From a bacterium (GTDB lineage: Bacteria; Desulfobacterota; UBA8473): a DNA stretch of 5,968 nt. A program made the position numbers and the translations under genes. The DNA lies in assembly GCA_009773075.1 (NCBI GenBank), contig WOUX01000001.1, positions 1 to 5,968 of the forward strand, in the 5' to 3' direction. Below are positions 1 through 5,374 of the stretch, one piece after another; within the stretch, counting starts at the first letter, position 1, and each line of letters begins with the position of its first letter. Below the pieces are notes generated by a model that ran no database searches, was not told the origin of the DNA, and saw only the letters and a program-made list of their open reading frames with translations.

Positions 1-784
1 GCACGATCCCCAGCTCCTGAGCAGGTGTCGCATTCATCTCCCCCAGGACATAGCCACAGAGGTTTGTGTGGTTCCATCTCTTTATGTTTTGACAACTGTA
101 TTTTATCAGCTCTATCTCCAGTCTGTATTGAGCATCCGGGGTAGGAGCCGGAAGGTTGGTAGTCAAACACCTGTTCCCCAGTCCATTCTGGCTCTGTCCA
201 TTGAGTTCCTCAGGCTTATGTCCTCTACCTTCTGCATAAACCACATACATGGCCAGGAATGGTAGGCAGGTAAACCTGATATTATCGGCTACCCTAGTAT
301 CAGGAAGATCGTAGTCTTTCAGAAGGGTGTGGATATCATCCAGAGTACTTATGTTTACCCCACCTAATCCTACCATCCCCCGGGCTTTGGGACTATCAGG
401 ATCAAATCCACAATGGGTAGGGGTATCCACGGCAAAGAGGACAGCAGGAGTCTCTCCATACCCTTTCATGCCTTCTTTTACAAGGTATTTAGTGCGTTCT
501 CTGGTCTCTTCACCGGTACCGTAGCCGTGCAGCAACTGTATCATCCACGGCATGTACTGATAGCCAAGCGCCCTATTCCCCCTGGTATAGGGAAAGGCTC
601 CTGGCATCTCCGGCTCAGAGTTCTTCACATCCTCTGGGGTATAGACATATTTAATGGGTATCCCAGATTCTGAAGTATACTGGGGAGAGCCAAATTTCAG
701 CTTTTTAACATAGACTTCTTCTACCTCCTTTTCCCAATCCTTCATCATCTCATTAACTCTATCAAGGGTCTTTCTGGAAAACAT
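1..784 (-). CDS. Divergent coenzyme-B12-dependent acyl-CoA mutase, large (substrate-binding) subunit, 5' part
   Basis: Reading the minus strand from ATG at 784-782 gives 261 uninterrupted codons up to the left edge, so the C-terminus is missing. A strong Shine-Dalgarno (GGGGAGGT, 798-791) lies 6 bases before this ATG and fixes the start. The protein follows the methylmalonyl-CoA/isobutyryl-CoA mutase TIM-barrel family. It has a short helical N-terminus (residues 1-40), SGIPIK and YTPEDV (about 41-55), PYTRG (about 67-71), PWMIQLLHGYG (79-89), DTPTHCGFDPD (about 124-134), LNGQSQN and NLCGYV (241-246). The short N-terminus matches split enzymes whose B12-binding domain is a separate subunit. 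Such enzymes rearrange the carbon skeleton of acyl-CoA esters by a radical route in the cytoplasm. Gap-free local alignment from memory to Propionibacterium methylmalonyl-CoA mutase puts Val246 at catalytic His244, Thr209 at Arg207, Leu85 at Tyr89, and Met78/Met81/Gln83 at Arg82/Thr85/Arg87. The family is clear; the substrate is unknown and probably not methylmalonyl-CoA. Confidence 0.9.
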   Translation of the reverse strand, partial: MFSRKTLDRVNEMMKDWEKEVEEVYVKKLKFGSPQYTSESGIPIKYVYTPEDVKNSEPEMPGAFPYTRGNRALGYQYMPWMIQLLHGYGTGEETRERTKYLVKEGMKGYGETPAVLFAVDTPTHCGFDPDSPKARGMVGLGGVNISTLDDIHTLLKDYDLPDTRVADNIRFTCLPFLAMYVVYAEGRGHKPEELNGQSQNGLGNRCLTTNLPAPTPDAQYRLEIELIKYSCQNIKRWNHTNLCGYVLGEMNATPAQELGIV

Positions 785-790
785 AACCTT

Positions 791-798
791 ACCTCCCC
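791..798 (-). promoter_or_regulatory. Ribosome binding site of the mutase gene
   Basis: The minus strand reads GGGGAGGT, 6 bases upstream of the ATG at 784-782. It is a strong match to the anti-Shine-Dalgarno sequence and decides the mutase start. Confidence 0.8.
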
Positions 799-809
799 GG
801 AAATTTATT

Positions 810-824
810 TGTTCAGTATGAACA
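810..824. repeat. Perfect inverted repeat TGTTCA-gta-TGAACA in the mutase leader
   Basis: Two 6-base arms (810-815 and 819-824) are perfect inverted complements around a 3-base centre. The site lies 25 bases upstream of the mutase start codon, downstream of its predicted promoter. It could be an operator or a small RNA hairpin in the leader. No regulator gene is visible in the window to name a partner. Confidence 0.5.
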
Positions 825-827
825 CAC

Positions 828-853
828 TCAATAAAATGTGAGAATCTTATTGA
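828..853. repeat. Inverted repeat TCAATAA-(12)-TTATTGA
   Basis: Seven-base perfect arms at 828-834 and 847-853 are separated by 12 bases. The site lies between the mutase start and its predicted promoter. The arms are AT-rich, so chance occurrence is possible; its interest comes from being one of three dyads within 70 bases. Confidence 0.35.
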
Positions 854-861
854 ACCCAAAG

Positions 862-878
862 TTGATATAATCTATCAA
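862..878. promoter_or_regulatory. Candidate operator: TTGATA-taatc-TATCAA dyad over the mutase -10 region
   Basis: Perfect 6-base arms at 862-867 and 873-878 flank a 5-base centre, giving a 17-base dyad. It overlaps the predicted minus-strand -10 element (874-869), a position typical of a repressor site. The binding protein is unknown; the role is inferred from position and symmetry only. Confidence 0.35.
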
Positions 879-897
879 TTATGAAATAATAAATCAA
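869..897 (-). promoter_or_regulatory. Candidate sigma70-like promoter for the mutase gene
   Basis: On the minus strand, TTGATT (897-892, 4 of 6 to the -35 consensus) is followed after 17 bases by TAGATT (874-869, 4 of 6 to the -10 consensus). Transcription would start near 862, leaving a leader of about 78 bases. Match quality is moderate in an AT-rich region. Confidence 0.3.
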
Positions 898-947
898 GTG
901 GGAAAATGGACGATTCCAATAGTTTTTATTGACACATGAACCACCAT

Positions 948-977
948 TTGGTACTTCATCCAATTGAAGGCTATAGA
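948..977 (+). promoter_or_regulatory. Candidate promoter for the MFS permease gene
   Basis: TTGGTA (948-953) and TATAGA (972-977) are separated by 18 bases, each 4 of 6 to consensus, giving a leader of about 77 bases before 1061. An alternative -35, a perfect TTGACA at 929-934, has only a poor -10 (TACTTC, 952-957) at the right distance. The choice between them is open. Confidence 0.25.
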
Positions 978-1060
978 TAGACTGAACGTGGAAAACTGTT
1001 AGGGCACTTTAGTCTTCGGTCTTCAGCCTAAACACCTGCATAAACTCTTTTAGGGCTCCC

Positions 1061-2278
1061 ATGATAAAAAGCATAAAAGAATCAGACTGGTACCCGACCA
1101 CAGGTAAAAAGCTTTGGTGGATAGGCCTGCTTTATTTTGCTGAGGGGTTACCGTTTGGGATAATCATAGATACCTTGCCTGTCTATTTCAGATTAAATGG
1201 ACTGTCACTCAAAGATATTGGGCTAATGAGTCTGATCTCCCTGCCATGGTCAATAAAATTTCTGTGGGCACCAGCGGTCGATTTTATTGGCAAACGAAGG
1301 CACTGGATCATGGCAGCACAAGCCGGTATGGCATTTTTGACTATCGCTCTAATGGGAATTGACCCTTCCAAACCAGGGGTATTGCTTTTCTCATGTATGA
1401 TTGGCCTGGCAATTCTTTCCGCCACCCAGGATATAGCCATTGATGCCTATTCCATTGAGATATTAGAACAGAGCGAGATGGGAGCAGCCAACGGTATCAG
1501 AGTAGCCACTTACAGGGTAGCCCTCATCGTTGCAGGTGGCCTGTTAGTGGCTATTGGGGGATGGATTGGCTGGGATATTACCTTTTTTCTTACAGCCCTT
1601 TTTTTGGGATCACTATCCTGTACAAGTCTTTTACTCCCTTCCACCGGTTATAAACGGTCAGACCATAGCCTAAAGGCTATAATTACCCCTCTCTTTGACC
1701 TGCTGAGAAGACCTGGTGTATTATGGGTAGCGATGTTTATCCTTACCTTCAAACTTGGAGATATGGCTATGGGACCTATGGTAAAGCCTTTTTGGGTTGA
1801 CCGGGGGCTTAGCACTACAGAGATCGGGTTTATAACCGGAACATTCGGTGTTGTTGCAAGCATTACCGGGGCACTTGTTGGAGGCAGCTTCACAACAAAA
1901 TATGGGATATTTCGCGGACTGTGGGTTCTTGGGATATTCCAGGCAGTAAGTAACTTAGGGTATGCAACGGTGGCAACCTATCCCAATACTGGGCATTTAG
2001 GAGTCTATCTGGCGTCTATTATAGAATCCTTTTGCGGTGGCCTGGGGACCGCTTCATTTTTAGCCTTTCTCATGTGTATTTGCAAAAAGGAGTTTGCTGC
2101 CACGCAATATGCCATTCTATCAGCCATCTTTGGTCTAACCCGCTCTTTCTCCGGTGCTGCAAGCGGGTGGATGGCTAGTCTCTTTGGATACGACGGATAT
2201 TTTTTCATTACCTTTTTCCTGGCATTTCCGGCATATCTTATGCTAAAACCGGTAAAAAGATGGATTGACAGTGCTTAG
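1061..2278 (+). CDS. AmpG-like major facilitator superfamily permease
   Basis: This is a complete 405-residue, strongly hydrophobic protein of about 12 membrane helices, placed in the inner membrane. It carries AmpG-family landmarks. YFAEGLPFG (about 25-33) is in helix 1, and LPWSIKFLWAPAVD (61-74) runs into the MFS motif-A-like loop DFIGKRRHW (74-82). The segment SATQDIAIDAY (120-130) is close to SATQDIVFDAW of E. coli AmpG. A second motif-A-like loop (GGSFTTKYG) sits in the C-terminal half. AmpG imports anhydromuropeptides for cell-wall recycling by proton-coupled transport. The E. coli protein is longer (491 residues, extra C-terminal helices), so the family is secure but the substrate is not. 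The start at 1061 has only a weak AGGG (1052-1055) upstream. No peptidoglycan-recycling gene is adjacent. The gene is divergent from the mutase and 135 bases upstream of fabF. Confidence 0.85.
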   Translation: MIKSIKESDWYPTTGKKLWWIGLLYFAEGLPFGIIIDTLPVYFRLNGLSLKDIGLMSLISLPWSIKFLWAPAVDFIGKRRHWIMAAQAGMAFLTIALMGIDPSKPGVLLFSCMIGLAILSATQDIAIDAYSIEILEQSEMGAANGIRVATYRVALIVAGGLLVAIGGWIGWDITFFLTALFLGSLSCTSLLLPSTGYKRSDHSLKAIITPLFDLLRRPGVLWVAMFILTFKLGDMAMGPMVKPFWVDRGLSTTEIGFITGTFGVVASITGALVGGSFTTKYGIFRGLWVLGIFQAVSNLGYATVATYPNTGHLGVYLASIIESFCGGLGTASFLAFLMCICKKEFAATQYAILSAIFGLTRSFSGAASGWMASLFGYDGYFFITFFLAFPAYLMLKPVKRWIDSA

Positions 2279-2298
2279 AGTAGGGAGGATGCCTAAAA

Positions 2299-2316
2299 GT
2301 AACCTCTGGCGGTTAC
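2299..2316 (+). other. Small hairpin GTAACC-tctggc-GGTTAC after the permease gene
   Basis: A perfect 6-base stem (2299-2304 and 2311-2316) with a 6-base loop begins 21 bases after the permease stop. No uninterrupted T-run follows (the next bases are attattcaggctttt), so it is not a convincing intrinsic terminator. It may be a weak terminator or an RNA-stability hairpin. Confidence 0.25.
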
Positions 2317-2413
2317 ATTATTCAGGCTTTTATCATTTTGGTTGGCAATGAGCAATCATTTATGGTAGAAAGAAGATGGCTTCGTAAAAAGACCATCGGT
2401 AGATAGGACAAAA

Positions 2414-3558
2414 ATGAGAAAAAATGATAAAAAAACTATTGGCACAAGGGGACGCAGAGTTGTAGTTACCGGCTTGGGAGCGGTAACGCCTTTGGGAACT
2501 GGAGTAGATAAAAGCTGGCAAGCACTATGCGAGGGAATATCCGGTATCACTCGAATTACCAGTTTTGATCCCAGTAGCTTGCGCACCCAGATCGCGGGTG
2601 AGGTAAAGGACTTCTCTGCGCAAGATTTTGTAGAGAAGAAACTGGTGCGTAAGATGAACCGCTATGTCCATTTTGCTCTGGCTGCAGCGGAGATGGCCAT
2701 GGAGGATTCCCGGTTTAATATCTCTTCCGATAATGAAAATGCGGTCGGTGTCATCATTGCTACTACATCCGGCGGGATCACTAGCTGGGAAAAGGGTCAT
2801 GAACTCTGGCTGAAGGGCGCTCCCGATGAGATTTCTCCCTTCTTGATTCCCAGTTTTGCAACCAATATGGCAGCAGGACAGGTAGCTATACGTTTTGGTG
2901 CTAAGGGACCTAATTTTGCTCCCACTACAGCCTGTGCCGCCAGTACCCATGCCATAGGTGATGCGCTAAGACTTATTCAGAGAGGAGATTGTGATGCCGT
3001 TATTGCTGGTGGCTCAGAAGCTGGTATAACACCTGTAGGAATCGCTGGATTAGGGAACATGCGGGCTACCTCTACGAGAAATGGTGAACCAGAAAAGGCC
3101 AGCCGACCATTTGATAAGGGCCGTGATGGTTTCGTGACCGGCGAGGGCGCAGGGGTCGTGATTCTGGAGGAACTCGATTCGGCTCTGGAACGCGGGGCCA
3201 GAATCTATGCCGCAACGCTCATGGCACCTCTACAGTACTCAATGACCGCGCGGAGACCTATGCCATAAAAGAAGTTTTCGGGGAACACAGCCGGAGGCTT
3301 GCCATAAGCTCTAACAAATCGATGATAGGGCACCTCTGGGGAGCGGCTGGGGCAGTGGAGGCAATATTCGCTATCTTGACCATTAGGGATAGCAACATCC
3401 CCCCTACCATCAACTATGAAACTCCGGACCCGGAGTGCGACCTTGACTACGTGCCCAATGTGGCACGGAAAGCAAAAGTAAGAACTGTCCTCTCAAATTC
3501 CTTTGGCTTCGGTGGTGCCAATGGGGTGCTGGTTCTCAGGGAATTTGCTGAAGAGTAA
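2414..3558 (+). pseudogene. fabF: Beta-ketoacyl-ACP synthase II, disrupted by an out-of-frame internal deletion
   Basis: FabF condenses malonyl-ACP with acyl-ACP in fatty acid elongation. From ATG 2414 the protein follows FabF from RRVVVTGLG through TTACAAS (active-site Cys174, equal to Cys163 of E. coli) to RGARIYAA near 3214. It then shifts and stops at 3266-3268, giving 284 residues. The rest of FabF resumes at once in another frame from 3214: NAHGTST (His codon 3220-3222), NKSMIGH (Lys 3316-3318, His 3331-3333), the GAAGAVEA segment and the C-terminal NSFGFGGANG, ending at 3558. Compared with E. coli FabF (413 residues), about 45 residues between the two segments are absent. Only 2 bases remain between the last well-aligned codon and the AAC codon, implying loss of about 133 bases. 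Catalytic Cys, Lys and both His survive but in two frames, so no active enzyme can be made. The upstream ribosome site is weak (AGG 2405-2407). An assembly error is possible. Confidence 0.88.
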
Positions 3559-3571
3559 ACTTCTTTGTATC

Positions 3572-3576
3572 GAGGA
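3572..3576 (+). promoter_or_regulatory. Ribosome binding site deciding the M48 protease start
   Basis: GAGGA lies 10 bases before ATG 3587. The reading frame is open further upstream to an ATG at 3503, but that extension overlaps the fabF 3' end in another frame and would put 28 residues before the signal peptide. The start at 3587 is therefore preferred. Confidence 0.6.
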
Positions 3577-3586
3577 CATTTTCACC

Positions 3587-5005
3587 ATGAAGGGAAACTA
3601 CCCCTTTTATAAAAAAATCGTATTTGTTTTGACATTGATCATCTTCCTTCTAAACGGATTTTATTGGAGATTTCTGGGGGTTGAGTCCTGTCAAGCCCTT
3701 ACAATAGAGGAAGAAAGAGCAATGGGCAAAAAGTTTAAACTTGAGCTGGATAAGCACCTGGAATTGATAAAAGACCAGTCAATTCAAGGATATATTGACC
3801 GGGTAGGTAAAAATATCACCTCACAGATAGAAAGTAAGATCTTCGACTTTAATTTATATATATATAAATCCTCTGACCCAAATGCCTTTGCAATTCCTGC
3901 CGGTTATATTTACATTAGCACAGGGTTAATTACCCTGGCAGAAAATGAAGCTGAATTGGCAGGGGTTTTAAGCCACGAAATAGGCCATGTAATGGCAAGG
4001 CACATTGCAGAACGGATTGAAAAGGAAAGCAAACTAAACATTGCGACATTAGCAGCTATTCTGGCAGGGGTATTTCTCGGAGGCGGCGGCCAGGCAGCTA
4101 GCGCAGTGGGGGCATTTTCTGTTGCCACAGCTCAAACCCTATCCTTGAAGTATAGCAGGGAAAACGAAGAAGAGGCTGACCGATTGGGACTCAATTATTT
4201 AACAAAAGCCGGTTACGATGGTTCAGGGATGATTGGCTTTTTAAAGAAAATCAAACGGCATCGTTTAGAGTCTTTTCAAGTGCCTCCTTATCTTTTAACC
4301 CACCCAGAGGTAGAAAAGAGGATTGACTACCTTGACCTCATGCTAATAAGGTTGCCCAAACAGGGACAATCCGAAAATAATGTTGACAATCTTCGAATTA
4401 TACAGGCAAAAGTGATAGTTGATACATGGCTTCCTAAAAATGCAGCGGACCACTTCAAGTCTTCACTGGAGTCTGATCCAAAACGACCGGATCTAATCTA
4501 TGGTCTTGCTTTAACCAATAAGAAACTTGGAGACTATGATCAAGCCATCAAAGGATTCAAGATGGCGCTAACAGTCCATCCAGAAGACGGCGAGATTTTA
4601 AGGGAGCTGGGTATCTGTTATCTTTCTGAGGGGAAAACCGAAGATGCGGCTAAATTTCTTAAAAAATCAGTTGCTATAAATGAAAAGGACAAAGCCGCCT
4701 GGTATAATCTCGGCCGTGTCTATCAGGAAAACGGTAACTTCCAAGAGGCAATAGAGGCATACCAGAGGGTTAAGAGACTGGATACAGATTTTGTCGATGT
4801 TTATTACAATCTGGGTATTGTTTATGGTAAAAAAGGGCTTCTCGGATATGCTCACCAAAACTTCGGGATATTCTTTAAATTGAAGGGTAAACCGGATTCT
4901 GCTTTATTCCATTTCAATAAGGCATTAGAATACTATGGTAAAGATACAGAAGAAAGAAATGAGATTTTGAAAGAGGTTGAGGAGATACGAAAGAAAGATA
5001 AATGA
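3587..5005 (+). CDS. bepA: BepA/YfgC-like periplasmic M48 metalloprotease with TPR domain
   Basis: The protein has 472 residues from ATG 3587, close to E. coli BepA (487). Residues 1-10 are basic and 11-24 hydrophobic, followed by a possible signal-peptidase site after CQA (37), so export to the periplasm is expected. The M48 domain carries the zinc motif SHEIGH (His130, Glu131, His134), a glycine-rich stretch, and SRENEEEADRLG (Glu194 as third ligand, Asp198). His239 in LLTHPE matches the fourth ligand, His246, of BepA; the Glu-to-His spacing of 45 is the same as in BepA. Residues from about 285 to 460 form TPR-type helical repeats (for example around YNLGRVYQENG and YYNLGIVYGKKG). BepA helps assemble, or degrades, stalled outer-membrane beta-barrel proteins such as LptD at the BAM complex. 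All catalytic residues are present. The gene starts 28 bases after fabF and is followed 39 bases later by a small membrane-protein gene, so co-transcription is likely. Confidence 0.88.
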   Translation: MKGNYPFYKKIVFVLTLIIFLLNGFYWRFLGVESCQALTIEEERAMGKKFKLELDKHLELIKDQSIQGYIDRVGKNITSQIESKIFDFNLYIYKSSDPNAFAIPAGYIYISTGLITLAENEAELAGVLSHEIGHVMARHIAERIEKESKLNIATLAAILAGVFLGGGGQAASAVGAFSVATAQTLSLKYSRENEEEADRLGLNYLTKAGYDGSGMIGFLKKIKRHRLESFQVPPYLLTHPEVEKRIDYLDLMLIRLPKQGQSENNVDNLRIIQAKVIVDTWLPKNAADHFKSSLESDPKRPDLIYGLALTNKKLGDYDQAIKGFKMALTVHPEDGEILRELGICYLSEGKTEDAAKFLKKSVAINEKDKAAWYNLGRVYQENGNFQEAIEAYQRVKRLDTDFVDVYYNLGIVYGKKGLLGYAHQNFGIFFKLKGKPDSALFHFNKALEYYGKDTEERNEILKEVEEIRKKDK

Positions 5006-5031
5006 ATCTTTTTATTCACACCACAAAATAT

Positions 5032-5039
5032 AAGGAGGT
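5032..5039 (+). promoter_or_regulatory. Near-perfect ribosome binding site of the small membrane-protein gene
   Basis: AAGGAGGT is full-length anti-Shine-Dalgarno complementarity, 5 bases before ATG 5045. This is the strongest such site in the window and supports the 80-residue frame as a real, well-translated gene. Confidence 0.85.
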
Positions 5040-5044
5040 CAAAT

Positions 5045-5287
5045 ATGTCTGCATTAACTTTAATCATCTCTATTATTGCCCTGGTTCTTGCTGTAGTTTC
5101 TTTTAGGCGAACTGGTGGCCTGCAGGACATTAAAAGTCAGATCAATAATTTGGAATCAATCATGGGGCCTCTCAGGGAAAAGACCGCCAATGCTTTAGAA
5201 AAGATGGAGAAGGCGTTACGAAAGACTGGCAAAGGAGAGAACCCTGAGAAAAAAGAAGAAGATGCTGCTGGCGAGAGCCAGGGATAA
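5045..5287 (+). CDS. Small single-pass membrane protein with coiled-coil tail, function unknown
   Basis: This 80-residue protein is not recognised by name. Residues 3-19 form one hydrophobic helix (LTLIISIIALVLAVVSF) followed by two arginines. The positive-inside rule puts the N-terminus outside and the tail in the cytoplasm. Residues about 26-62 are amphipathic and rich in Leu/Ile/Met at heptad-like spacing, suggesting a coiled coil (LQDIKSQINNLESIMGPL and KTANALEKMEKALRK). The last 20 residues are charged, low-complexity and probably disordered. There is no cleavage motif or cysteine. The start is set by an excellent ribosome site at 5032-5039. Its position directly after the BepA-like gene suggests shared expression and perhaps an envelope-related role, but this is inference from neighbourhood only. 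Confidence 0.75.
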   Translation: MSALTLIISIIALVLAVVSFRRTGGLQDIKSQINNLESIMGPLREKTANALEKMEKALRKTGKGENPEKKEEDAAGESQG

Positions 5288-5290
5288 TCC

Positions 5291-5319
5291 TTGTCAGAAT
5301 CTTATAATAAGCCTCTAAT
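5291..5319 (+). promoter_or_regulatory. Sigma70-like promoter upstream of the acyl-CoA synthetase gene
   Basis: TTGTCA (5291-5296, 5 of 6) and TCTAAT (5314-5319, 5 of 6) are separated by the optimal 17 bases. The predicted start near 5326 gives a leader of about 49 bases. A TATAAT at 5303-5308 has no -35 partner at a usable distance. This is the best promoter match in the window and suggests the synthetase is transcribed separately from the upstream genes. Confidence 0.5.
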
Positions 5320-5364
5320 AGCATAAAAATGAAGAAGTAGCTTTAGACAAATTCCAGTTAAAAT

Positions 5365-5370
5365 GGAGGT
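5365..5370 (+). promoter_or_regulatory. Ribosome binding site of the acyl-CoA synthetase gene
   Basis: GGAGGT is separated from ATG 5375 by four A residues and fixes the start. Confidence 0.7.
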
Positions 5371-5374
5371 AAAA

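Noticed and set aside
68..673. Plus-strand open frames of 65-86 codons at 68-265, 327-524 and 413-673.
   Set aside because: They lie antisense to the mutase gene, whose conserved motifs are on the minus strand; their translations show no family features.
866..871. Plus-strand TATAAT at 866-871 as a -10 element.
   Set aside because: No acceptable -35 is found 16-18 bases upstream; the bases form part of the TTGATA/TATCAA dyad.
929..957. Perfect TTGACA (929-934) as the -35 of a strong promoter toward the permease gene.
   Set aside because: The hexamer 17 bases downstream (TACTTC) is a poor -10, so it was kept only as an alternative.
2299..2336. Intrinsic terminator after the permease gene.
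   Set aside because: The 6-base stem is weak and is not followed directly by a U-tract.
2289..2351. Possible 20-residue peptide starting at ATG 2289 directly after GGGAGG.
   Set aside because: The ribosome site abuts the ATG with no spacer, the peptide has no recognisable features, and the region also holds a hairpin.
2525..2950. Minus-strand open frame of 141 codons inside fabF.
   Set aside because: It is antisense to the well-conserved FabF N-terminal half, with no motif or ribosome site supporting it.
3214..3558. Programmed ribosomal frameshift as the explanation for the two fabF frames.
   Set aside because: About 45 conserved residues are physically missing at the junction, which a frameshift could not restore; no slippery sequence is evident there.
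3503..3586. A 28-residue N-terminal extension of the M48 protease starting at 3503.
   Set aside because: It overlaps the conserved fabF C-terminus in another frame and would bury the signal peptide; ATG 3587 has an appropriate upstream GAGGA.
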